Notes: a model not told the origin generated them from the letters alone. Shown: positions 12,801-25,099, counted from the first letter of the stretch. The stretch: 64,000 nucleotides of DNA from Sipunculus nudus (GCA_026874595.1 CM049313.1:19731508-19795507), one strand, 5' to 3'. Translations and numbers: made by a program.

Positions 12801-13580
12801 TAGGGGGATTCTCGTGAAGGCAAACAGGCGTGAAAAGTAGAACCCGTGACAGTCATGCTCAATAAGAAATCTTCCTATACGTAAGCAAATGTACTTTATA
12901 TATTAAGTAAGAGTTTACCTGTGATTCTATAATACAACCGATGAAAATGATAAAATATTTTTGTATGTTCTATGAAAACTTGAAACATAATAGAGGTGAT
13001 ACACAGGCGCGGAGGAGGCAGTTTAATGCAAGTAAAAGGGGCCATACGTCTAATAGGACAAGTGGTCTCTTACTGCATAGGATTGGACTTTAGCTTAGTA
13101 TGCACTGGATGAAGGAGCGAAAGGTCCGCTGTTTGAACCCCGCAGTTAACTCTGTGGCATAAAATAATCTGGATTAAAACTAAGAGATTAAAGCTAGTGT
13201 TGTAACAACAGTTTATGACCTGGATTATTCCCTATATATGAATCTTTGATTTAGAAGGCTTATTAATAACAAACCATTCTCATCGTAGGGTCTCCTTCAT
13301 CTTTCTCATTAACCTGACTGACCTGTCTTTATTAAAGTATACTGTAGTTTCTCCTTACACAGTAGAAAAAGATATGGGTTTGCACCTGACTTATTCGATT
13401 TTCAAACATCGCATCTTGTCATGTTGAGAAAACATTCTTCCAATGGACTGATCCAAATGCTACTTACAATTTTATTGTTCTTGAACCGGATTTTTATTCT
13501 TTAAAATATTGAATTATATCAGATAAGTGGGGCTAACTGACCTATAATATTAACAAGAAATGTGCAAGCTTCCCTCATGT
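9814..13580. other. Non-coding stretch with weak signals only
   Basis: No gene is supported. The 82-codon minus frame at 10277-10525 is unrecognised. A strong donor-like CAG|GTAAGT at about 10726-10734 could end an unseen exon. At 11605-11720 two imperfect inverse blocks (ggccgcacacagagga and its near complement cctctgtcagtgtggtcc) suggest a decayed hairpin element. The rest is AT-rich and featureless. Confidence 0.4.
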
Positions 13581-13582
13581 GG

Positions 13583-13830
13583 TGGGTCCCTTTTGTGCGA
13601 TGCTCCTCACCAGTGTTTGCATTCACTTATTCGGCCCATATTCCCACGCCATTCACGCAAAAGTGACTTTACTTTTGTGAATATTGCTTGATGACGTTGC
13701 TGAATCCGGAGCATGTGCCGGATCCTCACCAACATCTACTTGATTCTTCATTAATACCAGTATCATATACACATATATGAACGAGGATGAACGCATACCC
13801 TCCTGCCATGGCGGAGGCAAGTATCCCAGT
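13583..13830 (+). repeat. Interspersed repeat family D, copy 1
   Basis: Shares gtgtttgcattcac, attcggcccatattc and gatgaacgcataccctcctg with inverted copy 14640-14960. Its end block also matches 30330-30355. It contains a small hairpin, ttcacgcaaaagt/acttttgtgaa. Possibly a retroposon (copy 3 ends in an AAT repeat); the family is not known to me. Confidence 0.5.
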
Positions 13831-14639
13831 GCTATTTTGGATTCAAGAACGGAAGACCAAAGGAGCCATTAGTTCTTTATCATCGCACCAACAGGCTCAT
13901 CAAATGCGATATTAATAAACCGAGCTAATACTAATTTTACTAATTTTCCTTTCTGACTTCCTCTATAGGGTAAATTAGTCCCAGCATGACATAAAGGTTA
14001 AAATACCGCTTTATCATTTGAAACGAATATCTCTTTATACGCTCCTTATATGTATATTTAGTACGGATGAGCTATACTTGGGCGTGTATTCCCCAATGTC
14101 ATAATGATTTGCTTGCATATTAAATCAGACAGGGTTCTGATTATGTAGTAAATACTTTTGTTGTTTGTCAGTGGCTATCAATAGCTTTTATCAGTTTAGA
14201 TTAATAACATGATGTCAATCAATGGCACATTTAGAAACAGAGGAAATACTACAGGAATCATGTTGTCTCATTTTAAGTCAAAGTCGTCTAATTTGGCGTC
14301 CCGTGAGAGTATGGCTTGCGCTGACTTTAACCACCTAACTAAATTACTGTTTTATTTTTATCCAGATTATAAAAATAGATTTACTTTATATATATAGACA
14401 CGATTAAAGTTGGTTGTAATCCTCGTTGAATATTTTAAAACTGACAAAATAGTTTGATATACTCCTGTTTTCCTTGAAGATTAGGCGTCAAAAGATGTCA
14501 TATATCAAAGGGGGAAACAGATTCCTAACAGAACGATGATTTAACTACTGGGGGTACCACACTTGGATGGGTTTAAAACATAGACAGGTATCATAATTAC
14601 CGGACTCACTCAAATCTTAAAAAAATGGGAAGACCGCCT

Positions 14640-14960
14640 TCTCCTTTTGCCTCTCCCAGGTCATACCCGTTCATTTCCATGTGTGTTAATGTGCATGTGT
14701 ATGTGTTTGTTCACAATAAAACTTACACAGTCATGCACGGAATCACATGAAATTTTCAGGGCAGTTCGGGAATGGAGCAATGAAGAAATGAATCGATTTT
14801 GGTGTGGGTCCTGCTCTTGATCCGGATCCAGGAGGGACTTCCAAGAAGTGCAGTCACATATACCCGATTGAACATTAGAATATAGGCCGAATAGGTGAAG
14901 GCAAACACTTGTTAGGGCACATATGTACCAACGAACCAGGCAAAATCGGGTAATAAATGA
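14640..14960 (-). repeat. Interspersed repeat family D, copy 2
   Basis: On the minus strand it reads ttgccttcacctattcggcc, gatccggatcaagag, gacccacaccaaaat, tgccctgaaaatttcatg and gaacgggtatgacc. These blocks are in the same order as in the copies at 13583 and 29985. No coding frame. Confidence 0.55.
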
Positions 14961-14964
14961 ATGA

Positions 14965-15478
14965 AAACGGGTCGCAGAGTACCCACATTAAGGACCATCA
15001 CATGGCGGAGGTCTGCATCCCTGAGAATGCATATTTCTAGTTACAGAAAAGGTCATATTTCGGAACCACTTCATTTCTGACGACGCGAAAAATTGTGGGA
15101 GCGTGATGTAACAATTAATTTTATTTAATAATATCAGGGATAACCTTGCTTCACGATATTCAACAGAACCCCCTTTTAAAGCTAAACCCTCACAAAAGGA
15201 ATTTTTCGTAAAACTGGGGAAATACGTTAAAATAATTTCAAACGAGTTCATGCATTCATTCGAACATGACTTTCGAACCAACACATGTAGGCCAACAACG
15301 TTCTAGTGAGACCACCGCATTCTTTTTTGTTAATATATTTCATTCAACTAGGTTTATTCAACTATGGGGTGTCAAAACGGTTCGAGACTACTTTGAATGC
15401 ACACCATTTGAATCCACAAACCGTTTTATAATGAGTTCAAACCAGTTTATATTTGTGGTGAAACGGGAAATTATTATA
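14965..15478. other. Non-coding stretch, nothing recognised
   Basis: Two overlapping opposite-strand frames at 14988-15284 and 15266-15505 show no domain, signal peptide or splice support. Confidence 0.4.
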
Positions 15479-15479
15479 A

Positions 15480-16035
15480 GTGCACGCCACATATACGGTC
15501 CCTAAATTTAAGGTTTCGCCAAATAAGGTCTTGCAACATAAGGTCCGAGCTCTGACCTTTGCTCTCTGGAGAGCGTCCATCTGTGCGTCTGTTTTCACTC
15601 ATAAACCCACATATTTTAGGACTCGCTTGACCAATCGAGCTGAAATTGTGCATGAGTGTAGCTGTTGGACACCTTTATACCATACACTGAACTGGTGGCG
15701 CTCTCTACAATCTTTCTTTCACAGCGTCCATCTTTTTATCTGCCTTGCACATCTATGCGGTGGTTTGACTCAATTCGCCTTAAATTTTGCACAAATAGAC
15801 ATTTTGGATGGGTTTTATCGTATTATATGACATATGGCGCCACCTCTATCACATTTATGCTGCAAACATTCCTGCTGTAATCTCAAGACTGGTTTGACGT
15901 ATCGGCCTAACCCTAGCCCCTGAATAAAGCAATATTTCTCACTCTATTTCTTCTGACCACTCAATCCATGCCTCACTTCACCCACACCACTCTAATTTTG
16001 GCGGATACACGTAGTCGATTGTTCACTACCCGTAT
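15480..16035 (-). mobile_element. Truncated, diverged copy of the 1963-3116 TIR element
   Basis: On the minus strand it shares a gtatccgccaaaat terminus (TIR equivalent at 15996-16008), a cctcacttcaccc block, ggcgccacc motifs and aacccacatat with the first copy, in the same order. The opposite TIR near 15480 is not visible. The frames at 15480-15880 are repeat sequence. Confidence 0.55.
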
Positions 16036-17390
16036 TCTTGTTATCTGCCTTTAGAAACAGCTGTGTGGTACATTTTTTTTTCATGAGTGCTCTCACGCAT
16101 AAATCGAACCTTCCATGGCTAGTGTAGTCCTTGAAACGATACAGAGTATATGGTTTTATTGGTAACTAAAAAAAAGACTTGCCAAAAACAGACAATGATT
16201 CTTGGTAATGAATTCGCCCACGCATTATATAAATATCGTAGATTCACGGCTCTCATCTTGAGAATTTCCACGGAAGATAGTGAGTAATGAGCCGAGATAG
16301 CCCGTCCTAACCACAATGCCGGTTTTTATACAGCAAAAATTAGTTGTAAATTCTCACGCTGAAGTAGAAACGTAATTAGATAAGGTAAGGGATTGTGAAT
16401 CATCACTCCGGCATACTGGGCTGGGCTCTCTTGGCTTGAAGTTAAATCAGCATTTCGTGAATTATACAATGATGTTCTTATTTTCAATACATGCTTCATA
16501 TATTCTTACACTGCATATTAGGCCCTAATAATTAATTTGAGAATCGCGCGCTTCGTATATTTCCGCTTTAAAAACTTTTTCTCAATGACCTAGTTATTAT
16601 AATCGTGATAAGGACCCGTATCAATTTCGCTTAAATAAATGTTATTTTTTTCCTTGTCATGAATCCACCTGTTAATTTATTTCCTACATGGTTAAAGCTT
16701 AATGAAGTTTATTTTATATTTTTTGTCGATCGCTTTATAAAAGAAATACTGGGAATAACAATTTATTAGAAATACACTTAAAATTAAATTTTCTATCAAC
16801 TGGACTGACTCTGACCTGATGACACATGACTGCAATAATTGGAATGATAAATGACAGAGAAATGGTTTTAAAAAATATTTACAAAGCTTTGAATCGTATA
16901 TGTTATGTAAGTGAACTGGTGAACTAATTGAAACAATTTTTAGAATTGTCTTAAATGATGAATTAAAAAAAAATCTAATCATTGACTTCAATCCTGTGTC
17001 AATAAAAATTAATATTTTATATACATTTTGCTTGAACTCTTTCATTTAGTGGTAAGTATAACACACTAAACATTCTGCTGTCAATGCCACAAACATATCT
17101 TACCCAAATGCGTTATATCGCCATTAAATTAACCTGCACCCTTTGTAGTGTGGTTACGCTTAACCATCACTTGTTCAGCACGGTTTGCTCTGTATCACCA
17201 CCAGGGTCATTTCAGACCTTTGAAAGCAGGGGAAGGCGGGTTTCAGACTTGGAGCTGGATGCACAATATGATACCCCACCCTCATTGGTTTGATTATATT
17301 CTTGACCCTGTGCCAAGCCGATGGTGGTGATTTTAAAACGAGGGTATTTTTCCTGAGATGCTACCTCAGGCTTTCAATTGTGAAAATTAC
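16036..17390. other. Non-coding stretch, nothing recognised
   Basis: AT-rich. The 117-codon minus frame 16692-17045 is low-complexity (Ile, Phe, Lys, Asn) as expected of AT-rich DNA, with no family resemblance. Confidence 0.45.
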
Positions 17391-17393
17391 TTA

Positions 17394-17828
17394 AATATAA
17401 TATGAATCACTGAAGCCACCCCGCAAGTAGTTTATTAAGACCGAGTTATTGAACCTGTTATTGACCTACTGCCCATTCCGTTAAACGTTCTTGAATAGCC
17501 GCCTGGTGATGTAATCGTGAGTCGCGTGCCAGTGTCACTTGATATCGGAAAGAGGTGTCGATTACTTCCTGCGTAAGTCATGCTTTCACACCTCCACGTT
17601 GTCCTTAAAATAACTCCAAATCGAAAATAGTTCGTGTACAGCAAAAATTGGTTTATTAAGGCTGACTCAACAAAGACTGATTTTTTTCCATCTATGTTAA
17701 ATCCAACTGTTTCAGTCTTTAAGCACAACCTTAAATAAGCTGATTTGAGAAAAAGGATATCAACCGAAATCCTACACTCGGTCTAAATAAACTACTTGCG
17801 GGGTGGCTTCAGTGATTCATATTATATT
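17394..17828. repeat. 52-bp inverted repeat, 51/52 identical, 331-bp spacer
   Basis: The arm at 17394-17445 is the reverse complement of 17777-17828 with one mismatch. The arms contain gaagccaccccgcaagtag and its complement. No target duplication flanks it (actta versus cacc). It could be a MITE with long TIRs or a recent inverted duplication. The minus frame 17435-17728 lies within and is not a supported gene. Confidence 0.85.
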
Positions 17829-17829
17829 C

Positions 17830-20800
17830 ACCGAATGAATGCGTTATACGCCAGTCGGATGTCTTGGGACCTTTGACCTTATTAAATATGCACATATTTG
17901 TTTATATAATTGAAATCGGGGAGTTACTTTGATGGTTTCATATTTATACTGAATTTCATATTTTTATCGTGGCGGCAACACAAATATAAGCACGGTGACA
18001 TTTGACTTCATTAAACATGCGCCGATTTTGCCGGAAATTCCATTCGTGTGAAAAACTTTATTAGTATACTTATAAATATTATGATTTTTACTTAAAAATA
18101 TTATGATTTGTGACGAAACTAAAAGTTAACGGACAGACGCACGGTGCCCACAATTATACATTCCGTCTTAGACAGGCGTATAATAGAATATACTGGTTTC
18201 TTTTTTCTTTTTGTTTAATGAAGAGGTAACATTAACCAGGACTTGTGTCCTTTTTAACTGTGACTTTTGTTATTATGTAAGCGGAACTTTTGTCATTTGT
18301 AATTATAACAAACGCTGATTTTGTTTCAGAGAAAAGTCATTTTAACTACACTCCTTACGTAGTGGTTACATGTATACCGTAACGTCGATTTACATCTCCT
18401 TCATTTTAACCGCTGCTTTTTTTACAAGGTTTCCCGGGTTTCAGTACCAGACCTGGCACAGGGCCAAGAATTCCAATCAGACCAATGAGAGAAGGGTATC
18501 GCATTTATGCATCCAGGTCCAAGTTGCAAACCCTCGATACCCGGCTGTCATGTTTAGAGTATGTTTAAAACGACATCACACAAAATATATAACTGATGCA
18601 TTCATTTTGACCGGATTCTGCAAGTCTGATGGCCGTGTTACCTGCCGTGATTCATGAAAGCATGTGTCTTCTAGATTTATATCGCAAATATCATGTTTAA
18701 ATGCATTTTCCTGAATTGATGCTGTCTGACACCGGTACAAATCAGCTTCACAAGTTCAGATTTTCTTGTACTTAACTACTGCACTATCTACGAGAAGCAT
18801 AAAAAGGAAGACTCTGCAAACCAGTACGCGCATGATAATCTGGCTTTTTGGTTTAGGATTAGTCTGCCATGACAACTCTGTTTTCACTGAATCAGCAATA
18901 TTGTTTCATTTCCAGAACGGACAACAATAGACATGATATGGGCTCAGTTTCATGAAAATATATTTTGTGATTAGTCATGCTTTATCTTTGGCATCTCGCC
19001 TATCACTAAAGAAAGCACTATTTTTTCAGTCGGTAATCTTCTAAGCTATGCAGACTCCGATTCCTCCGCCCACAACCATAACAAGCGAGACAAACTGGTG
19101 CACGGGTACCGAAATAATAGTTTCCGTCGTTAGTCCAGAAAAAAAAATGTTTTAATCATTTCAGATGTGTCTGTCTTCGGCAAATGGGAAATAAAACCGG
19201 ACATCGAGAAAAAAAGGAAATATTAAAAATAATACACTAGAGTGGAGAATTATTTATCTAAAACCAGGTCACAATCTAATTGCTGTGCGCACCTGCAGAT
19301 GTTGTAATGGGATGTTTGGGAAAAAGGTTATAATATAAACTTATTTATTTTACATGGATTGTACAAATAGTTATTAAACTAATCAAGTCACTCTCCATGG
19401 CTCAGATGATGGTGTTCGGTCGTCTGTAGAAACTGAAGAAACCGGAGAACCCGGTCAGATGATTGAAACGCAAATGTCCCGTTTCTGTGGGTTTATTGTG
19501 TCACGTGTTGAAACGAATGATAAATCGTGTCCATATTCAGACTTACACATTTTGAAATATCCCGTTTGTGCACACAAAAGCTTTCTTGATATATTTTTTT
19601 GGTTTTATTATGTGATGTTAATGAGTTTGTTTGTGCTATAAAATGATGTCATGACTTCGACAGTTATTTCTGAGGATACAGGAAAACATATTTCTTGAGC
19701 TTTTGCCGATTATACATCCGTATCAGATGATGGTTAACCTTGTTGAAATTATGAATACTTAATATCACCATAGCGGATGACCATTGTATTTTCAAGTTTT
19801 ATTTTTCATACTGGCCCTGAATATACGACTCAGTAAGCATTTTGTAAAAGAAGTCCGCTATGCGCGCTGTGTTGATGTTTGGAACACTGATTGCGCTCGA
19901 TGCATGCTTAATCAAACTCGTGAACTGGAGTAAACCAAACGAGATTAGAAGGAAACTTTGGTAGATACCATTATTTTCTGAAAAGGAAACCACATTTTTA
20001 AAGAATATTTAACATGCCTTGTATAGGAAATAGTCCCTTAATATTAGGCGACGAGTGATAGATTAAAACAAAGGAAAACATGTGAACGTGCAAACCAAAG
20101 AGTAAATCCCACCTGTATGGTAACCGTCTCATTTCCTGTGCCTCGCACAACATGTATTATACATCTTCCCTAAGTTAAGTGTAACCAATTTTTTTGCTCA
20201 TCTCGGTTAGTCGGTTGTTAGGTTGATTGGTTATTTGATTAGTTTGTCTGCTATAAATTTAACTCAGAAAGATATGCACGATAAATTTGTGAAGGGTTAA
20301 GATAACACAATGCAATATATTTTTTAAGTATTCTAGATTACTAAAATATGTTCCTCTAACATCAATGGTTCTTTAATATTGCACTATCACGCAATTTATT
20401 CAAATTGCCACGGCCGAAGGCAAAAGTAATTCACTTGGATTAGGGGCCGCCATTGTTCTGTTGGTTAGAGGCCACCTGTGGTGAAACATTGTGACACACA
20501 TTTATCTTGGTTTGCAACTATGTATTTATTAAGCACACACCAGAATTTGATCATAATCCTATCGGAAGTAAATATGCGGTCATTGACTGCTTTTAATTTC
20601 CTTGTTATTTTGACAATGACATATCAAAACAGTCCGTCAGTTTACAAGACGCGAATCTGATCCGTTCAACCTTATAATCTTTAAATCTTTTTGTAACCCA
20701 TAAATACAAATTTAGATATCTATTTTTACACTTCAGGTTACGGTGCAAACAACAAGAACTCTTTTGAAAGCACAGATGATATGGGGATAAAATTGCAATC

Positions 20801-21798
20801 AATTCCTAGAGAAATAATGTGCCTAATTTAAACCAAAACACAATAATTATGCCATTGCAAGATGTTAGAGTTATTATCTTTACCCGTTGTTCATAGGCGA
20901 CACTAACAGTTAAAAAAGGTTCATTATGTATAGACCATTCTGTGTGTTAAGAAATCGAATATTTCTCAGTTTTAGGTGCGTAAATTACCTTGATACGGTA
21001 GATACGTATTCATTATGATTATATATTTATCAGATTATGAAGACATGTGAGACCACCTAAAATTTATATTTTTACGCCATTCTAATCGCATAGTTTATAT
21101 TACAGCAGACAAATTACTACGGCCATGTCCCGGTTTCAAAACAGCTATCGAAGTTTTACATCTGATTGATAATCCGGAAAAATCTGACTCGTTCTGGCCT
21201 GTATCCGTATCATCACGCAAAGCTTGAGGGATATGGGCTTTAGTATTTATTCACAAATAGCATACACATCTTCGAAATGAAACCATTTTGATTACAATAT
21301 AAGAAAAAAATAGGGAACACTTTTTCAGGAACTGGTGTATCGATCGTCCGGCACTATAGCAGTCATTTTTCTTTATTGTATATTCAGTTATACAAGACGA
21401 CCTTTCTTAATTTGGCGCATTTTTTTATCTATATTTGAGTATGAAGAATTCAAGCAATTTATTGAACCTAACCATAGGATGCCTCATTCACATTTATCTG
21501 TTATCATACTAATTTAGAGCCAGACATTTTTATCATCTAACCCACAATCTCCTCATTGGCCAGTATATCTTCCACCTATTACTGTAATTGTATACAAATT
21601 GTTTTACTTATTTTCTCACTGAGCACGATGAATCAGCTAATTGGCCTGCCATAGTTCTCTTTGAGAACCAGCTGACTTGAAATGTCGTTATATTTGTCCT
21701 GTCATCATTTCTCAAGTATACGCAGGTTTAGCAAGAATCACTGGAATAAATGTCATTACATTAAGTGTTCTCTAAGAGTTCATTATATAACGCTTTTG
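17830..21798. other. Non-coding stretch, one weak repeat
   Basis: At 17860-18180 related phrases (gacctttgaccttattaaa and gacatttgacttcattaaa) recur about 120 bp apart, suggesting an old internally repeated element. The 95-codon frame 18370-18657 has a hydrophobic start but no other support. The rest is AT-rich and featureless. Confidence 0.4.
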
Positions 21799-21800
21799 CA

Positions 21801-22145
21801 CCGGCTTCCGCGGTCTTTAGGGTAGCTACAGCACAAGGCTCAACAGATCGTGAGTTCACCAGCCGAGGCGGTGAGATTTTTCACGGTTGGTCCCCACCCA
21901 GGGTGAGCGCTCGGTGGGCTTAATGAGGTGACTATGCCCAACAGTCGTGGGTCACTCACAAACGTGTTATCACCCAGCAATGGGAATAAGACACACCCAG
22001 GACCCGCAGAAATGGTACACGAACCGGGTTGACATGGATAATCGCGTGTAAGCCCATGTCACGAGGTCTGAAAAGGAAGAATTCTTCGGATGTACATAAT
22101 ACTTGGTGAAGCAAGCAATAAAAATGGAGGTGGTTACCTCACACA
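21801..22145 (+). mobile_element. tRNA-derived SINE, degraded copy
   Basis: The 5' head (ccggcttccgcgg, gggtagctacag, gagttcaccagccgaggcgg) matches the tRNA-like head of the intact SINE at 49175. Body blocks ccccacccagggtgagcgct and acacacccaggacccgcag are shared, and the 3' end tggaggtggttacctc is the same as there. The B box is mutated and several internal segments are missing. No target duplication is visible, so it is older. Confidence 0.75.
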
Positions 22146-22149
22146 AAGA

Positions 22150-23162
22150 AATATCTTTGAAAAGAAATGTACGTTTTTTATGTTTTTTTTTTCTGAGATT
22201 CGCTTAAGATAACGAACTTGTAACAGTCAGCGATTAGTATAATGTACTGCGAAGTATAATATATTGAATCAGAATTATGAATAACTGCACAACACCACAT
22301 TCATTTAGACCAGAAATTAAACATTGTAGAGGTATAATGTTTTACCCTTGGTCATTTCGACTGCCTGTAAGTAGTACGCAAGAAAGTTTTGACTAAAAAT
22401 ATTAGGGTAACACTGAACGAAGAGTCCATTAAATTGTGGATTCGATCACCATCATATGTCTTTTCACTCAGAGGTTTCCTTTTCGTTGTGACGCATGACT
22501 ATTTCCTTTGTCCTTGAAGAAGCCCAGAGCCATGCAGTCCCGAAAAGGACGTGGTATATTCAAAGCCACAGGCCTATAGCGCATGAAACCGTTGGGCAGC
22601 ACATCTGTGACCAAGTGTGTTTGGTGTCCTTCCCATTGAGCTTGCCCTGATTACACACGATTGTTTCAGCCAGCGTGTTCATGTATTACATTTTGAAAAA
22701 GACGTTTGCAAACTATTCTCGGAAAATTACAAAAAGACAGATTAAGATATAGTTGAGAGTATATATACCAAGCCAAGTATCTGTATCGGGAGTTAGATGT
22801 AATTCAAAATTAAAGCAAAATCATGTATAAACTAGCAAAAATACACCTGATGATCTCAAAGTTAAACTTTAAAATGTTTTTAAGACATTTTGGACTCAAA
22901 CTCGGTCTTAAACATGAATTCAAAAAGACTCGGACACGGAGGAGGACTCTGGTGGCTTGGACTCATACTCAAGTGTCGATTTTCTGAACTCCGCTAACCT
23001 TGGCCGATGCAATTAAATTTGGGCCGGATTCACTCAAATTTCCAGGGCCCCTGTTGTTACCCAGTCTGCTCCTGGGAATAGGCCTTCTACAGATGAATGC
23101 TACATACTGTTGAAGAAGCAGTAGGCTTTTTTATCATACACAGGGATGCCATTTTAATGGCC

Positions 23163-23165
<3 letters not shown>
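22150..23165. other. Non-coding stretch, nothing recognised
   Basis: Upstream flank or intron of the precursor gene. A TATA-like gtatatatacc lies at about 22760, but no donor site near it completes a first exon. Confidence 0.4.

Positions 23166-23235
<70 letters not shown>
23166..23235. repeat. (AT)n microsatellite, about 70 bp
   Basis: Pure TA tract, about 650 bp upstream of the precursor exon. Confidence 0.98.
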
Positions 23236-23237
<2 letters not shown>

Positions 23238-23409
23238 GTTATATAAATTTCGTTTATTTAAGCACATATTTGGCTTTATCAATGAACTCTATCATTTCAT
23301 ATTTACTTTTTTTCGTTCAGTACAGCCTCAGAATTCACGGACTACCTTTCCTTTCCGTGTTCATTTATGCACAGACTATATTTACAAAAGTAAAAAATGC
23401 CTTTCACTG

Positions 23410-23440
23410 AAGCTGGGCGTCATGAGCCATGGGTCACTGG
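23410..23440 (-). repeat. Isolated 5'-terminal signature of the Helitron-like family
   Basis: gggcgtcatgagccatgggt is the near complement of the acccatgggtcatgacgctc terminus at 45410, 46650 and 50490. No matching 3' signature was confirmed to the left. Confidence 0.35.
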
Positions 23441-23865
23441 TTCTATATGGTAGTAATTGTCCAGGTTGCTCTAGCCGGGCTAGATTGACCAATTTCAAAG
23501 CCAATATACTTTATGAATAGTCAACAATGTCGGGATCTGTGCAAGTTCCAATGTTAATGTTGACATAACTTTCATTTACCTGTACTTGTCCTTCATCACT
23601 AATTTGAATACTCGTTCGGACATACAGTTGATGCTCATTCTTTTCAGATCAATGAATTAAGTGTCCCTTTTTTTAAACTGAGCTAATAATGAGTGCTAAA
23701 CATGTTCAAAACATGATAGAAATATATTTGCTTTGTACTCTCTGATTCGATTACAAAATCTGTTTTGAAGAAAAGAATTACATGATAATTATTATGATGA
23801 TAGAATTTTAATAAAGATCTCCCAAGGATTTGCTGATACCCTTGGTCAATTTAAGGTAACGTATT

Positions 23866-23883
23866 ATTCTAATCTCTTTGCAG
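23866..23883 (+). other. 3' splice acceptor before the precursor gene's coding exon
   Basis: A pyrimidine-rich stretch, ttctaatctctttgcag, ends in CAG at 23881-23883, two bases before the ATG at 23886. The intron therefore sits in the 5' UTR, and the first exon and promoter lie upstream, possibly many kilobases away. The taat inside the tract is a possible branch point. The -3 base of the start context comes from the unseen upstream exon. Confidence 0.7.
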
Positions 23884-23885
23884 AA

Positions 23886-24281
23886 ATGAAGAGCTGGGTT
23901 GAGTATATCTTCCTTCTTTCAACGGTTGTGGCCTCGTTTTCATTGGCCTTGAGCATAGACCGAACTATCTGGGCGGAGGATAGCCAGAACACCCTTGACG
24001 CTTGCAGAAGATGTTCACAAACGCCATGGGACAAATATGCCTGTGACAATTGCTACGAGCTGATTGGCCAGTCGGACGCTCCAAGCCCAGGACTTTTGCT
24101 GCATAAGCGTGCCTTCACTGGACGTGAGCTCACGGAAGCTGTTCACAAACGTTCGGCTTTCCTCCTGTGTCGCTGTTGTGTTACCCTGATGGATACCCAT
24201 TGCTGCTACCATTGTGGGTACCCGCCATATTACGGAAAGAGAAGTATGACCAGCAAAATGCTTCCATACAAAAGACGATAA
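23886..24281 (+). CDS. Secreted cysteine-rich neuropeptide/prohormone-like precursor, family not recognised
   Basis: A 131-residue ORF that looks like a peptide-hormone precursor. Residues 1 to about 23 form a signal peptide (MKSW, then a hydrophobic core IFLLSTVVASFSLAL). The first segment has paired CxxC motifs (C40, C43, C53, C56). KR at 74-75 and 88-89 are dibasic cleavage sites, and GKR at 117-119 is a cleavage-plus-amidation signal. The peptide between 90 and 116 would be 27 residues with six cysteines (C95, C97, C98, C106, C107, C110) and an amidated C-terminal YPPYY. KRR ends the chain. The start is chosen because it opens the signal peptide and lies 2 nt after a splice acceptor; the whole coding region fits in one exon. 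It is inferred to pass through the secretory pathway and act as an extracellular signal. The spacing C-x-CC-x7-CC-x2-C did not match CCAP, trissin, allatostatin C, elevenin, insulin or conopressin as I know them. It could also be a cysteine-rich defence peptide. The antisense ORF at 24015-24299 is taken as a shadow. Confidence 0.8.
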   Translation: MKSWVEYIFLLSTVVASFSLALSIDRTIWAEDSQNTLDACRRCSQTPWDKYACDNCYELIGQSDAPSPGLLLHKRAFTGRELTEAVHKRSAFLLCRCCVTLMDTHCCYHCGYPPYYGKRSMTSKMLPYKRR

Positions 24282-24760
24282 ACCCATGACAGAGTCCAAG
24301 TTCTATAGTCCCCATCAAGGACTGTTTCGTTTTGAATGTCCACAGTCAGAAAAGGCTTACACAATCCAATTCCCCGTGCGTGACGATGAAACACTTGCTT
24401 ACATCTGGCCGATTTGAGAGCCCAACACCAAAGGCCGCGTGAAGTATTTTCTGGACCCCTGTTTCATGAAAATCAAGGTATTGGTTAAACCGAACTCTTA
24501 AAACACAGTGAGTTCCCTAGCGATATTCTATGCAATGTTATATCCCATATTATCAGCCACCACAGTACTGACGATCACACCTGATGATGAGGTACAGCCT
24601 CACATCCCCGGTATTAGTATACGTTACCGTGGTTCTATAGAAAGTTCATGTTGTCTGATGTTTAATGTACATATTTGATGCACGGTTTCATTTTCCTGTA
24701 CAAGACAGAAAACCACAAATTCCTCTTGAAATTGAAATAAATAATTTCTCCTTCAGTCTG
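24282..24760 (+). other. 3' UTR and poly(A) signal of the precursor gene
   Basis: After the TAA at 24279-24281 about 450 nt of non-coding sequence lead to a canonical AATAAA at 24736-24741. About 20-30 nt further on is a GT/T-rich stretch (gtaatgtggttgag, then a T run) that fits a cleavage and polyadenylation downstream element. The exact cleavage site, about 24755-24760, is inferred. The signal supports reading 23884-24760 as a terminal exon. Confidence 0.6.
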
Positions 24761-24764
24761 TAAT

Positions 24765-25090
24765 GTGGTTGAGTTTTTTTTTATTGTCCTGGTGTAAGAA
24801 ATCACTTCATATGTCGGATGTTAAACCATAGGGCCGCTCTGTCGGGGAAATGAAAGTGAAAGTTATCAGTGTATGTTGGTAAAGTGAAAATATAATTATT
24901 GGAGAGCCTTCCGGGCTAACGTTTATACATATTGTTAATTGGATTCCAGTTCAAGCATAAGAAACGTCTAAGGGCTTCAATTTAAAAAATTTGTTAATAT
25001 ATTTAAATTGAGATAGAGGCATATCACACGGTCAGTCGGTAGAAAGCCATTATACGATAGTCGCAGAGAGGTGATGGGGTGGTGGCTTAT
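24765..25090. other. Non-coding stretch
   Basis: Flank downstream of the precursor gene. Nothing recognised. Confidence 0.45.
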
Positions 25091-25099
25091 TCATACTGG

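Noticed and set aside
21660-23440. A full Helitron-like element in inverse orientation
   Set aside because: Only the 5' signature near 23412 is convincing; the cagctgac at about 21670 is too short to serve as the 3' end.
23886-24281. Assignment of the precursor to CCAP, trissin or allatostatin C
   Set aside because: Cysteine number and spacing, and the C-terminal sequence, do not match those families.
24015-24299. 94-codon minus-strand ORF over the precursor gene
   Set aside because: It is antisense to a better supported coding exon and has no signal peptide, domain or splice context.
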